A stretch of 64,000 bases of DNA from Propionivibrio hellwigii (GCF_041770905.1 NZ_JBEUWX010000002.1:620001-684000), one strand, 5' to 3'; numbered from the stretch's first letter, positions 1-9,048 are shown. A program made the numbers and translations. The notes: generated by a model not told the origin, from the letters alone.

Positions 1-40
1 GCGGCAAATCCGCCGTCCACGCCGAAACGAAAGGATTGAC

Positions 41-367
41 ATGACCTTTTCCGCCACAGCCGCACAGTTTGAACAATCCGCCGGCGGCACGGACGATTTC
101 AAGCGCCTTTACCGGGACGCCTTTGCGCTGATGAAAAGCGACGCGGAAAACGCGGCCATCTACTTCGTCATCGGCGTCGCCGCGCATGGCTACGTTCTCC
201 AGTATGAAGACCAGGCAGTGACGGCCGAACGCGCCGAGTCCGCCAAGAACGCGCTCGTCCGCTTCTGCCGCAAGGCCGCCCAGGCGCTGGCTGCGCCGCC
301 CGCCGAACGCCTGGCGCTGCTCGGTGAGATCGCTGCCGAATACCAGTTCGACATCACCGATTTTTAG
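41..367 (+). CDS. Small hypothetical protein upstream of pyrK
   Basis: A 108-aa soluble protein with no signal peptide or membrane segment. The ATG is preceded by a clear Shine-Dalgarno (aaagga, 6 nt spacing), which supports the start. It is rich in Ala, Glu and Asp, looks helical, and has two Cys-free halves apart from one Cys near residue 79. It ends 17 bp before pyrK on the same strand and so is probably co-transcribed with pyrK-pyrD. I do not recognise the family, and no catalytic motif is visible. A function linked to the pyrimidine genes would be inferred from position only. Confidence 0.7.
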   Translation: MTFSATAAQFEQSAGGTDDFKRLYRDAFALMKSDAENAAIYFVIGVAAHGYVLQYEDQAVTAERAESAKNALVRFCRKAAQALAAPPAERLALLGEIAAEYQFDITDF

Positions 368-384
368 GCTCTGGGACGAGCGCC

Positions 385-1209
385 ATGCTATTTACTGCGA
401 CAATTTTCTCCAACGCCGAAATCTCGCCCGGCTACCGGCGGATTCGCCTGAGCGCGCCGCCCGCCTTCACCGCCGCCCAGCCCGGCCAGTTCGTCATGGC
501 GCGTGTCGGCAGCGACCCGCTGCTGCGCCGCCCATTTGCCGTCTTTGACATGGGCGTCTCCGACACGCCGGATGAGGCGGCGGGAGGATCGCGCGCCTGG
601 TTCGAAATGCTCTACAAAGTCGTCGGCAAGGGCACGGCGCTGCTGGCAAAACAACGCGAAGGCGCCGAAATCGGTATTCTCGGCCCGCTTGGCACGGGAT
701 TCCAGTGCCGCGGCGATGAAAAAGAGGAACACCTGCTTGTCGGCGGCGGCATCGGTCTGGCGCCGCTCTACCTGCTTGCCGCCGATCTGGTCAAAAAACA
801 GCGGGCGCCGGTCCGGCTGTTCGCCGGCGGGCGCACGCACGCCGATTTGCTTTGTCTAGAAGACTTTCAGCGCCTCGGCGTCGATTGCCACACCGCCACC
901 GAGGACGGCTCACACGGTGAACGCGGTTTTGTCACGCTTGCCCTGACCCGCTATCTCGATGCCCTACCGGGCAAGGCCGCACTCTACGCCTGCGGCCCGG
1001 AAGGCATGTTAGGCGCCGTCGCCCGGATCGCCGCCGAACGCGAACTGCCCTGTCAGGTTTCACTGGAGGCGCATATGGCCTGCGGCGTTGGCGCATGTCT
1101 GGCCTGCGTCGTGCCGGGACGGCGCCACTCGCCGCAAACGCCGGACTATCGCTGCGTCTGCGCCGAAGGCCCGGTTTTTCCGGCCGGTGAACTGCAATGG
1201 CCGTCATAG
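385..1209 (+). CDS. pyrK: Dihydroorotate dehydrogenase electron-transfer subunit
   Basis: A 274-aa ferredoxin-reductase-type flavoprotein. The N-terminal FAD domain has a RRPFAV-like FAD signature near residue 50. The NAD-binding part has LVGGGIGLAPLY near residues 115-127. The C-terminal [2Fe-2S] site has cysteines in CGVGACLAC and a distal Cys pair in YRCVCAEG. In the known family PyrK passes electrons from PyrD's FMN to NAD+ in class 1B dihydroorotate dehydrogenases. It lies 12 bp upstream of pyrD, as expected for partners of one heterotetramer. The length is normal. The ATG at 385 lies close to the preceding gene and has only a weak ribosome-binding site (ggacgag). Confidence 0.92.
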   Translation: MLFTATIFSNAEISPGYRRIRLSAPPAFTAAQPGQFVMARVGSDPLLRRPFAVFDMGVSDTPDEAAGGSRAWFEMLYKVVGKGTALLAKQREGAEIGILGPLGTGFQCRGDEKEEHLLVGGGIGLAPLYLLAADLVKKQRAPVRLFAGGRTHADLLCLEDFQRLGVDCHTATEDGSHGERGFVTLALTRYLDALPGKAALYACGPEGMLGAVARIAAERELPCQVSLEAHMACGVGACLACVVPGRRHSPQTPDYRCVCAEGPVFPAGELQWPS

Positions 1210-1221
1210 AGAGATGAATGT

Positions 1222-2145
1222 ATGAACGCGCAAACCCTCAACATGGCCGTCGATCTCGCCGGCATCCGCCTGCGCAATCCGGTGATGACCGCTTCTGGCA
1301 CCTTCGGCTACGGCGAGGAATTCGCCGACTACGTCGACTTGCATAAAATCGGCGCCTACATCACCAAGGGATTGTCGCCGCGCCCGCGTCCCGGCAATCC
1401 GACGCCGCGCACGGCCGAAACGCCCGCCGGCATGCTCAACGCCATCGGCCTGCAAAACGTCGGCATTGATGCCTTTATCGAAAAAAAGCTGCCGTTCATC
1501 CGCAGCATTGATACGCCCTGCATCGCCAACTTTTTCGGAAACGATATTGGCGAATACGCGGAAATGGCGGCGCGCCTCGACGCATTGCCTGAAATCGCCG
1601 GCCTGGAAGTCAATATCTCGTGCCCGAACGTCAAGCACGGCGGCATCGCCTTCGGCTCTGACCCGGCCAGCGCCGCCAGCGTCGTTTCCGCCTGCCGTCA
1701 AGCCACGAAAAAGCCCTTGATCGTCAAGCTCTCGCCCAACGTCACCGACATCGTCGTCATGGCTAAAGCCTGCGCTGACGCGGGCGCAGATGCGCTGTCG
1801 CTGATCAACACCCTGGTCGGCATGGCCGTCGATCTGGAGCGCCGCCGCCCGGTGCTCGCCAACATCACCGGCGGCCTTTCCGGCCCGGCGGTCAAGCCGG
1901 TCGCTCTGCGCATGGTCTGGCAGGTAGCCCGCGCCGTCAGCCTGCCGGTCATCGGCATCGGCGGCATCATGAGCGCGACGGACGCCCTTGAATTCATGCT
2001 TTGCGGCGCCAGCGCCGTCCAGATCGGCACCGCCAGCTTCATCGCGCCGGACAGCGCGCAACGCATCGCCGAAGAGATGGAAGCCTGGCTGCGCGCGCAC
2101 GGCGAGAACGACGTGCGCAACCTGATCGGCGCGCTCAAAACCTGA
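1222..2145 (+). CDS. pyrD: Dihydroorotate dehydrogenase, class 1B catalytic subunit
   Basis: A 307-aa FMN TIM-barrel enzyme that oxidises dihydroorotate to orotate in pyrimidine synthesis. Family landmarks are visible: an N-terminal NPVMTASGTFGYG stretch, the NISCPNVKHGG active-site segment with the catalytic Cys near residue 134, KLSPNVTDI, NTLVGMAVD, GGLSGPAVKP and IGIGGIMSATDA for phosphate/FMN binding. A catalytic Cys instead of Ser, together with the adjacent pyrK, marks the NAD-dependent class 1B. Downstream is a repeat-rich non-coding stretch. Confidence 0.95.
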   Translation: MNAQTLNMAVDLAGIRLRNPVMTASGTFGYGEEFADYVDLHKIGAYITKGLSPRPRPGNPTPRTAETPAGMLNAIGLQNVGIDAFIEKKLPFIRSIDTPCIANFFGNDIGEYAEMAARLDALPEIAGLEVNISCPNVKHGGIAFGSDPASAASVVSACRQATKKPLIVKLSPNVTDIVVMAKACADAGADALSLINTLVGMAVDLERRRPVLANITGGLSGPAVKPVALRMVWQVARAVSLPVIGIGGIMSATDALEFMLCGASAVQIGTASFIAPDSAQRIAEEMEAWLRAHGENDVRNLIGALKT

Positions 2146-2159
2146 ATGGATGAGGTCGC

Positions 2160-2770
2160 GCCGCGGCGGCCTACCCGTGGGTTTTGAACTGTGCCTGTCG
2201 TCTTTCCGCAGCGCTTTTTGTAGTTCTCCGGCAAAAGCCGCGCCGAGCAGAAACACCAGACTCAACCAGAAAACCCAGACCAGCAGCGCCGCTGAAGTCC
2301 GCGTAAACAGGGCGTTTGCGGGTAGGCCCCTCCGAAACCCGCGTGGATAGGGCATTTGCGGGTAGTCGCCTCTGGAACCCTTATAAATAAAGGGCTTCAG
2401 GGCGCCTCCTCTGAAGATAGCGCCTTCTTTTGTCAGAATACGGCGTTGCTGTGTTGACCTGGCCTTGCCGTACTGAGTGGTCTGTCTGCGGCTTACCGCC
2501 TTGTCTTTTGGCAAAGTCGAACCGCTCTTTAAGCTTGCGAAGTCCCCTCTGAAATCTATAAAAATAGTGCAGAAAACATAAAATGCCCTGAAGCCCTCTA
2601 AATACGCGGGGCTCAGGGCATCAAAAAACATAAACCGGAATATTGTGCCCGACGGTCGTTTACGTTTGTCGGGCATTCATTCATGCCCACCCGCTGAAAC
2701 TCCGATAAATACAGGCGCTCCGGGCAGGTGTTTGGGAATCCTGATAAATAAAGGGCTGGCCGGGCATTGG
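2160..2770. repeat. Repeat-rich intergenic region with a displaced yihY 3' fragment and GC-rich short repeats
   Basis: No intact gene lies between pyrD and the YihY gene. Positions about 2222-2293 are a near copy of the end of the neighbouring YihY gene (about 2807-2875), with only a few substitutions, encoding a C-terminal LVWVFWLSLVFLLGAAF-like peptide on the minus strand. After it come short repeats such as aaacccgcgtggatagggca and aacccttataaataaagggc (about 2300-2400). Related units recur at 2590-2620 and 2680-2770, and again at 47.4, 49.5 and 61.5-61.8 kb. A MITE-like element (2428-2516) is embedded here. Confidence 0.75.
2428..2516 (-). mobile_element. MITE-like 90-bp element, copy 1
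   Basis: This stretch is the reverse complement of 61601-61690 with scattered changes. Its right end carries cttttggcaaag, matching the perfect 11-bp terminal inverted repeat of the other copy; its left end is degraded (cttttgtcagaa). It has no coding capacity. The same short GC-rich repeats flank both copies, which suggests the element and flanks moved or were amplified together. Confidence 0.5.
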
Positions 2771-2773
2771 CGC

Positions 2774-3754
2774 TTACCGCCGGGCGTTGGCGCTTTTCGT
2801 CAGTTCTCCGGCAAAAGCCGCGCCGAGCAGAAACACCAGACTTGACCAGAAAATCCAGACCAGCAGCGCCGCGAAAGAACTCGCCGCGCCCAATGAAGAG
2901 CGCGTCACCGTCGTGGCGATGTAATAACTGATGGCGATACGCCCCGCCATGAACAACACGCCGCCGAGCGCCGCCCCCGCCAGCGTCGCCCGGAAAGGGA
3001 AGCGCCGGTCGGGCAGCCAGTGCATGACGATGTAGAACAAGCCAACGATCACCGTCCACGACCAGAATAATTCAAGGCTTCTGACAATGCCGGCCAGCGC
3101 CGGCCACATGAACGTCACCCACTTGACGAAACCGAGCGCCAGCGTCTGGAGCAGCATGACCGCCGCCACCAGACAGGCGCAGCCGAGCACTACGCCGATA
3201 ACGACGATGCGCATACGCACAAAGCGCGTCCAGTTAAAGCGGCGCGGCGCCGCCTGCTCGGCCATGGCCTGCAAGGCGGTGCGCAGTTCGATGAACATGC
3301 CACTGGCGCCAATCAGCGTCGTCGCCACGGCAAACAGCGTGCTGGAAATCGCCCTGCCGGCAGTGATGCTGGCCAGACCACGATTGAGCATGCCGGCCAG
3401 CGTTTCCGCCTCGCGCTCGCCGAGCAGGCTGCGCAAGGTATCGAGGATCATCGCCCGGGCCGCCTGATCGCCGGCAACCTCGCCGCTCATGTTTGCCATA
3501 TCGCCCCAAATCCAGGCGGCGATGCTGGTCAGGATGACAAGCAGCGGCGCGACCGAAAAAGCGCCGTAAAACGCTGTCGCCGCGCCGGCGCGGATACCGT
3601 CCGCGTCCAGAAAAATCCGCAGCGTTCCCGCAGCCCTCGCCCAGACGCGGCGAAAAAAACCAACCGGCACAGGCAATGTTTTCGTTTTCTGCACCGTATG
3701 CGCTGCTGAAGCGGCATCCTGGTCATGGGAAAAATCAGGTTCGATCGGGGACAT
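2774..3754 (-). CDS. YihY/BrkB-family inner-membrane protein (UPF0761)
   Basis: A 326-aa polytopic membrane protein of the YihY family, formerly mis-named ribonuclease BN. It begins with a soluble tail of about 40 residues, followed by about six hydrophobic segments. The family core AGAATAFYGAFSVAPLLVI, the LGEREAETLAGML loop and the C-terminal LVWIFWSSLVFLLGAAFAGE are present. The molecular function of the family is not established. The ATG at 3754 is preferred to an in-frame TTG at 3763. A fragment of its 3' end is repeated about 580 bp downstream (2222-2293). Confidence 0.88.
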   Translation of the reverse strand: MSPIEPDFSHDQDAASAAHTVQKTKTLPVPVGFFRRVWARAAGTLRIFLDADGIRAGAATAFYGAFSVAPLLVILTSIAAWIWGDMANMSGEVAGDQAARAMILDTLRSLLGEREAETLAGMLNRGLASITAGRAISSTLFAVATTLIGASGMFIELRTALQAMAEQAAPRRFNWTRFVRMRIVVIGVVLGCACLVAAVMLLQTLALGFVKWVTFMWPALAGIVRSLELFWSWTVIVGLFYIVMHWLPDRRFPFRATLAGAALGGVLFMAGRIAISYYIATTVTRSSLGAASSFAALLVWIFWSSLVFLLGAAFAGELTKSANARR

Positions 3755-4078
3755 CTTGTTCAACCATCATTCGTCATTTCTCGATTTCATCCAATCCGGC
3801 AGGCTGCTCCTGCGGGTTGAAAGCGCATTCTTCCGGGCGGTAGAATCCATCCGGGTAAGCGATCGCCCGGTTTTGTGCGCTTCCATGCAGATCCGCCGGA
3901 TTTCTCGGATTTTTCAGATTTCCCGGATTTTCCCAAATTTCTCGATTCATACAAGACTCATACAAGGTTCGCGCAAGAAACGCACACATCATCTTACGAG
4001 ACGATTCTTTCATCCAAACCCTGTCCGTGCGCTGAAATACGCCCCGGCATCCATCATTCATTCACACACGCCACCATC
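3755..4078. other. Divergent intergenic region with a 9-bp tandem repeat
   Basis: This 324-bp spacer separates the divergent YihY and SDR genes and must hold both promoters, though I could not place -35/-10 boxes with confidence. Four imperfect tandem 9-mers (cggatttct, cggattttt, cagatttcc, cggattttc) lie at about 3897-3932. A 68-codon in-frame extension of the SDR gene is open through this repeat, but it is not a credible N-terminus. Confidence 0.5.
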
Positions 4079-4855
4079 ATGACCCAAACCACCCACACAC
4101 TGTTCGACCTGCGCCAACGGCGCGCCCTGATCACCGGTTCGACACAGGGCATCGGCCTGTCGCTCGCCTACGCACTGGCTGGCGCCGGCGCCTCCATCGT
4201 CCTCAACGGCCGCGACGAAACCCGCGTGCGCAACGCTGCCGAAAAAATGATCGCCGACGGCTTTACCGCCGACGGCGTTGCTTTCGATGTGACCGATCCA
4301 GCCGCCGTCGCCGCTGGCATCGCGCGCATTGAACAGGATATCGGCCCCATCGATATCCTCGTCAACAACGCCGGCATTCAGCGCCGCGCGCCGCTGGAAG
4401 ACTTCCCTGCTGGTGACTGGCAGGCCATTCTCGACACGAACCTTTCCAGCATTTTTTATGTTTCGCAGGCTGTCGCCCGGCATATGATCGCACGCGGCAG
4501 CGGCAAGATCATCAATATCTGCTCGGTGCAAAGCCAGCTCGGCCGTCCGACCATCGCCCCCTACACAGCCGCCAAGGGCGGCGTCGCCAATCTGACCAAA
4601 GGCATGTGCGCCGACTGGGCAAAATACGGCATCCAGGCCAACGGGCTGGCGCCTGGTTACTTCGTGACGGAAATGAACAAGGCGCTGGTCGAAAACGAAG
4701 AATTCTCCGCCTGGCTGTGCAAACGCACGCCCGCCAACCGCTGGGGCCAGCTTGAGGAACTGCATGGCGCCGCCATCTTCCTGGCCTCTGATGCTTCCAA
4801 CTTCGTCAATGGGCAGATCATCTACGTCGACGGCGGCATCACCGCCTGCGTCTGA
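4079..4855 (+). CDS. SDR-family oxidoreductase, probable gluconate 5-dehydrogenase
   Basis: A 258-aa classical short-chain dehydrogenase. It has the nucleotide-binding glycine motif TGSTQGIG (residues 20-27), the NNAG motif near residue 97, catalytic Ser in ICSVQSQ, and the YTAAKGG Tyr/Lys pair near residues 160-164. It ends with the family's FVNGQIIYVDGG. The sequence resembles IdnO/Gno-type gluconate 5-dehydrogenases or 2-deoxy-D-gluconate 3-dehydrogenases. No other sugar-acid gene lies nearby, so the exact substrate is uncertain. The ATG at 4079 is chosen because homology starts immediately after it. Confidence 0.85.
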   Translation: MTQTTHTLFDLRQRRALITGSTQGIGLSLAYALAGAGASIVLNGRDETRVRNAAEKMIADGFTADGVAFDVTDPAAVAAGIARIEQDIGPIDILVNNAGIQRRAPLEDFPAGDWQAILDTNLSSIFYVSQAVARHMIARGSGKIINICSVQSQLGRPTIAPYTAAKGGVANLTKGMCADWAKYGIQANGLAPGYFVTEMNKALVENEEFSAWLCKRTPANRWGQLEELHGAAIFLASDASNFVNGQIIYVDGGITACV

Positions 4856-4997
4856 CGCGTGATCGGTACGCGCCGCCCAGCCATCGACTCAGCCATCGAA
4901 AAAGGCGGCGCGCCTTCCCGTGAAAATCTACGCACACCGTTTTGATTTATGCGGGATCTAGCTCCGATATGCCGCCCCAGTATGCCGTTGCTTGCGC

Positions 4998-5873
4998 ATG
5001 ATGCTTCTTAGCAAAGTCTTTGGCTGGCTCAGGCGCCGCGCCCCCGCGCCGTTGCCGGATGCGCTATGGCAGGAAACCATCGCCGCACTCCCTTTCCTGA
5101 TACGGCTTGACCACGAGGAAAGACAGCGCCTGCGCATGTTGACCGAAGCGTTTCTTGCTGAAAAAACGTTCTCCGGTGCGGGCGGACTGGCGCTGACTGA
5201 CGCCATGTGCGTTTCAATCGCCGCGCAGGGGTGTCTGCCGATCCTCAACCTGGGGCTTGACTATTACCGCGGCTGGGTCGGCATCATCGTTTACCCTGAC
5301 GAATTCGTCATTCCGCGCATCGTTGAGGATGAATCCGGCGTCGTCCATGAATACGATGAAGTCGCGTCGGGCGAAGCGTGGACAGACGGGCCGCTGCTGG
5401 TTTCATGGCGCGACGTGCAGATGGCCGGCGACGGCTACAACGTCATCATCCATGAGTTTGTACACAAGCTGGATATGCTCGACGGCGTCATCGACGGGAT
5501 TCCGCCATTGCCATCCAGGGCTTCGAAGCCTCCCGACCCATCGAACAAACCGGCCGCACCGAATATCGTGCGCCGAGAATGGCGTCAAATCCTGACCGCC
5601 GCTTACGAGGATTTTTGTGCCTTGGCCGACGAAGCCGAGGCACGCGGCGAAGAAACGCTGTTCGACCCATACGCCGCAGAACATCCGGGGGAATTTTTCG
5701 CCGTCATGAGCGAAACCTTCTTTGAAACGCCGGAAATTCTGTACGCAGAATATCCGGCGCTATACGGCGCTTTTGCCACCTTTTACCGGCAAAACCCGCG
5801 CGCCCACCAACTTGCGGCGCTCACAGAACCTTGCCCGGATTCATCAAGCCGAGCGGATCGAACGTCCGCTTGA
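4998..5873 (+). CDS. mtfA: MtfA-like zinc-dependent peptidase
   Basis: A 291-aa protein of the MtfA (YeeI) family. The gluzincin motif HEFVHKLDM (residues about 153-161) supplies the zinc-binding His pair and catalytic Glu. The downstream region FAVMSETFFETP carries a conserved Glu expected as third ligand. E. coli MtfA is an M90 aminopeptidase that responds to the Mlc repressor; whether Mlc is the partner here is unknown. Translation may begin at ATG 4998 or 5001; a TTG lies 6 bp upstream. The 3' end overlaps the convergent FAD-oxidase gene by about 53 bp. Confidence 0.85.
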   Translation: MMLLSKVFGWLRRRAPAPLPDALWQETIAALPFLIRLDHEERQRLRMLTEAFLAEKTFSGAGGLALTDAMCVSIAAQGCLPILNLGLDYYRGWVGIIVYPDEFVIPRIVEDESGVVHEYDEVASGEAWTDGPLLVSWRDVQMAGDGYNVIIHEFVHKLDMLDGVIDGIPPLPSRASKPPDPSNKPAAPNIVRREWRQILTAAYEDFCALADEAEARGEETLFDPYAAEHPGEFFAVMSETFFETPEILYAEYPALYGAFATFYRQNPRAHQLAALTEPCPDSSSRADRTSA

Positions 5874-7254
5874 TCGCCCGCATCATCTCCATTTCCACCG
5901 CGCTCTTGTAATGCGCCAGCTCGCCGCGTTTAAGCTGGCCGATGCCATGTTCGGCGCTGATACTGCCACCCAGCGCATCGACGATGTCGTGCACGATGCG
6001 GTTGACGTCCGGCTGGGCGGCCATAAATTCGGCGTTCTCAGCCGCTTCCGGCTTGGACTGGTTGTAATGCAGGTTGCCGTCGCCGACATGGCCGAAAGCA
6101 ACGATGCGGATGCCGGGATACGCGGCTTGCAGGGCGGCGCCGGCACGCTCGACGAATTCGCCGATCCGCGATACGGGCACGGATACATCGTGCTTGATGC
6201 TAAATCCTTCGATCTTCTGCGCCTCGCTGAGCCGTTCGCGCAAATCCCACAGCCGCGCCGCCTGTTCGCCGCTCTGCGCCAGTACGGCATCGTCGATCCA
6301 GCCCTTTTCCAGCGCTGCGCCCAGAAACTCCTCGCATGCCGCGCGCAGATCGGCCTCTTCGCCCGTACCCGACAGTTCAATGAGCAGGTGCCAGGGCGTA
6401 CGCAAAGCGTGCGGATCATCCGGACTGGCCGCCAGGGGCGGCTGCGCGCCCGGAATATGCTTGAGCACCAAGCCGAGCGAAATGTCAGAAATCAGCTCGC
6501 ACGCGGTTAGCGCCGCGCCAAAACGCGCCTGCAATTCGCCGAGCAGACGCACGGCAGCAGCCGGCGAGTCGATGGACAGCCAGGCGGTTGCCACGGTGCC
6601 CGGCAGCGGGAACAGTTTAATGACGGCGGCGGTAATGATGCCCAGCGTGCCTTCCGCGCCGATGAACAACTGCTTGAGGTCGTAACCCGTATTGTCCTTG
6701 CGCAGGCCGCGCAGACCATGCCAGATTTCGCCGGAAGGCAGCACGACTTCCAGCCCGAGCGCCAGTTCGCGCGCATTGCCGTAACGCAGCACCTGCACGC
6801 CGCCGGCATTGGTCGACAGATTGCCGCCAATCTGGCAACTGCCTTCGGCAGCGAGCGACAGCGGAAACAGGCGTCCAGCCGCCCGCGCCGCCGCCTGAAT
6901 CGTTTGCAGCACGCAACCCGCTTCGACCGTCATCGTGTTGTTTGCGGCATCAACCTCTCGAATCCGGTTCATGCGCGAGAGGCTGACGATCACCGCCGTG
7001 CCGCTCGTATCCGGCACGCTGGCGCCGCAATGGCTGGTATTGCCGCCCTGCGGCGCGATGGGGACGCCCGCCGCCAGGCACACACGCACGATAGCGGCGA
7101 CCTCCTCAGCATTGTCCGGACGCACGATGCAGCGCGCCGCACCATGATAGCGTCCGCGCCAGTCGACAAGATAGGGCGCCATCGCCACCGCGTCGGTCAG
7201 GACGTTTTCCGCCCCAACGATGGCGCTCAGTCGTTCAATCAATGTTGCGGTCAT
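5821..7254 (-). CDS. FAD-linked 2-hydroxy-acid dehydrogenase (GlcD/D2HGDH-like)
   Basis: A 477-aa flavoprotein of the VAO/GlcD family. The N-terminal FAD-binding PCMH domain (residues about 35-215) has IAPQGGNTSHCGASVP and IGGNLSTNAGGVQVLRYG. The C-terminal FAD-oxidase domain has the metal/substrate motif AFGHVGDGNLHYN near residue 380 and SAEHGIGQLKR near residue 435. Family members oxidise D-lactate, glycolate or D-2-hydroxyglutarate. The motif set and length fit the D-2-hydroxyglutarate / D-lactate group best; glcE and glcF are absent. It follows rimO by 30 bp on the same strand. Confidence 0.85.
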   Translation of the reverse strand: MTATLIERLSAIVGAENVLTDAVAMAPYLVDWRGRYHGAARCIVRPDNAEEVAAIVRVCLAAGVPIAPQGGNTSHCGASVPDTSGTAVIVSLSRMNRIREVDAANNTMTVEAGCVLQTIQAAARAAGRLFPLSLAAEGSCQIGGNLSTNAGGVQVLRYGNARELALGLEVVLPSGEIWHGLRGLRKDNTGYDLKQLFIGAEGTLGIITAAVIKLFPLPGTVATAWLSIDSPAAAVRLLGELQARFGAALTACELISDISLGLVLKHIPGAQPPLAASPDDPHALRTPWHLLIELSGTGEEADLRAACEEFLGAALEKGWIDDAVLAQSGEQAARLWDLRERLSEAQKIEGFSIKHDVSVPVSRIGEFVERAGAALQAAYPGIRIVAFGHVGDGNLHYNQSKPEAAENAEFMAAQPDVNRIVHDIVDALGGSISAEHGIGQLKRGELAHYKSAVEMEMMRAIKRTFDPLGLMNPGKVL

Positions 7255-7284
7255 AGGCGCTGCATCCTCATTTTCTTTCCATGT

Positions 7285-8640
7285 TTACCGTGCTGTCCGT
7301 ATCTCGGCGTACAGATCGTGCTCGCTGGCATCGACCACCTGCACGTCGAGGAAATCGCCCGGCGCAGCATCATAAAAGCCATTGACAAACACCTGCCCGT
7401 CAATTTCCGGCGCATCTGCCGCAGAACGTGCGACGAGGCCATCTTCATCAACCTCGTCGACGATGACCCGGATGTGCTGCCCGATCTTGGCCGCCAAACG
7501 CTCGGCCGAAATATCCGCCTGCACGTCCATCAGACGGCGGCGACGTTCCTCACGAACGGCATCCGGCAGCGCGCCCGGCAACGCGTTGGCCGCCGCCCCG
7601 GCAACCGGCGAATAGGCGAAACAGCCGACACGGTCAAGCCGGGCTTCCTCCAGAAAGGCCAAAAGTTCCTCAAATTCCGCATCCGTCTCGCTGGGGAATC
7701 CCGTAATGAAAGTGCTGCGGATCGTCAGCTCCGGACAGACGGCGCGCCAGGCACGGATACGCGCCAGCGTGTTTTCGCTGCTTGCCGGACGCTTCATTGC
7801 CTTGAGGATACGCGGGCTGGCGTGCTGAAACGGCACATCGAGATACGGCAGGATTTTGCCCTCCGCCATCAGCGGGATCAGCTCATCGATCGCCGGATAC
7901 GGATAGACGTAATGCAGGCGCACCCAGACGCCGAATTCGGCCAGCGCCATACATAACTCTTTCAGGCGCGTCTTGAGCGGCCGCCCGCCAAAAAAACCAG
8001 TGCGATATTTCAGATCGACGCCATATGCGCCCGTATCCTGTGAAATGACCAGCAGCTCACGCACACCCGCAGCAGCCAGGCGTTCGGCCTCGCGCAGCAC
8101 GTCGCCGATCGGGCGGCTGACCAGCGGCCCGCGCAGCGAAGGAATAATGCAAAAGGTGCACTGATGGTTGCAGCCTTCGGAAATCTTCAGATAGGCATAG
8201 TGCTGCGGCGTCAGCCGGATGCCCTGCGGCGGTACCAGACTGGCAAACGGGTCGTGCGGCTGCGGCAGATGCGTGCGGATATGCCGCATGACCTCCTCGG
8301 CCGCATGCGGCCCGGTAATCGCCAGTACGCTGGGGTGCAAGTCACGGATCAGTTCTTCGCGCGCCCCCAAGCAGCCAGTCACGATCACCTTGCCATTTTC
8401 GGACAGCGCTTCGCCGATCGCATCCAGCGATTCTTCGACGGCCGCATCGATGAAACCGCAGGTATTCACCACCACCAGATCCGCGCCTTCGTAGGATCCG
8501 GAGATATCGTATCCTTCAGCGCGCAGGCGGGTCAGAATCTGCTCCGAATCGACCAGCGCCTTGGGACAACCAAGACTGATGAAGCCGACATTCGGGACTT
8601 TTCTTCCCTCATTGACAGTGTTGAGCATCGTTCTACCCAT
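7285..8640 (-). CDS. rimO: Ribosomal protein S12 methylthiotransferase
   Basis: About 451 aa. RimO is a radical SAM methylthiotransferase that modifies Asp88 of ribosomal protein S12. The N-terminal MTTase domain has VGFISLGCPKALVDSEQ and VNTCGFIDAA with cluster cysteines plus TGCLGAR. The radical SAM motif is CNHQCTFC, followed by IPSLRGPLVSR. The C-terminal TRAM domain ends the protein. The preserved GCPKALVDSE signature separates it from MiaB. Candidate starts are ATG 8640 or 8628; both lie downstream of the longest open frame, which has no family similarity. Confidence 0.95.
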   Translation of the reverse strand: MGRTMLNTVNEGRKVPNVGFISLGCPKALVDSEQILTRLRAEGYDISGSYEGADLVVVNTCGFIDAAVEESLDAIGEALSENGKVIVTGCLGAREELIRDLHPSVLAITGPHAAEEVMRHIRTHLPQPHDPFASLVPPQGIRLTPQHYAYLKISEGCNHQCTFCIIPSLRGPLVSRPIGDVLREAERLAAAGVRELLVISQDTGAYGVDLKYRTGFFGGRPLKTRLKELCMALAEFGVWVRLHYVYPYPAIDELIPLMAEGKILPYLDVPFQHASPRILKAMKRPASSENTLARIRAWRAVCPELTIRSTFITGFPSETDAEFEELLAFLEEARLDRVGCFAYSPVAGAAANALPGALPDAVREERRRRLMDVQADISAERLAAKIGQHIRVIVDEVDEDGLVARSAADAPEIDGQVFVNGFYDAAPGDFLDVQVVDASEHDLYAEIRTAR

Positions 8641-8797
8641 TTTTACCCGCATGCATCCGGACGCATTCCGGTGCACGGCAAGCGACCATAGCGAACAATC
8701 AGGAATGTCACGGGATATAACCGGCAACCGCCGGAATGCCTAAAAACACGACAAAAGCGCCGGAGACAACCCGGAAGCGGTTCCCGGAAAAGAAAGT

Positions 8798-8897
8798 GGC
8801 GAGCCTGACCCCGGCACTCGTAGTCAATGGCTGTGGCTGCTTCCTTCCGGACCTGACCAGGTTCACCACTCTGCGATGCGGGGGGACCCGCCGAGGC
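8798..8897 (-). ncRNA. ffs: Signal recognition particle RNA (small bacterial 4.5S type)
   Basis: Read on the minus strand, this stretch contains the invariant SRP domain IV core ggtcaggtccggaaggaagc, which includes the GGAA tetraloop. The flanks pair: the 5' segment ggcgggtc (about 8895-8888) is complementary, with wobble pairs, to the 3' segment ggctcgcc (about 8805-8798), closing a hairpin of about 100 nt. This is the normal size for Ffh-binding 4.5S RNA in proteobacteria. It lies about 160 bp upstream of rimO on the same strand. The ends are approximate. Confidence 0.93.
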
Positions 8898-9023
8898 GAA
8901 TACTATCACAGCCCACCCCCCATCAGCGGGCATCGGCGCATTTTCCGCCGTATTCATGAAAGGCGTCAGATCACCCCACCGACAAAGCCAGCCACACGGC
9001 ACACACAACCAAGATAAGCAAAA

Positions 9024-9048
9024 AAGCCGAACCGGCCGGTTCGGCTTT
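9024..9048 (-). terminator. Rho-independent terminator
   Basis: A perfect palindrome (aagccgaaccgg / ccggttcggctt) followed on the minus strand by a run of T (ttttttgc). It lies about 130 bp beyond the stop of the small secreted protein gene at 9181-9489, so it should end that transcript. On the plus strand the T-tract is weak. Confidence 0.85.

Noticed and set aside
1204..2676. A 490-codon minus-strand frame across pyrD and the repeats
   Set aside because: It is antisense to a clear pyrD. Only its part at about 2222-2293 carries real protein similarity, from the displaced yihY fragment.
3875..4078. 68-residue N-terminal extension of the SDR protein
   Set aside because: It translates the 9-bp DNA repeat (DFS/DFP units) and precedes the conserved family start at 4079.
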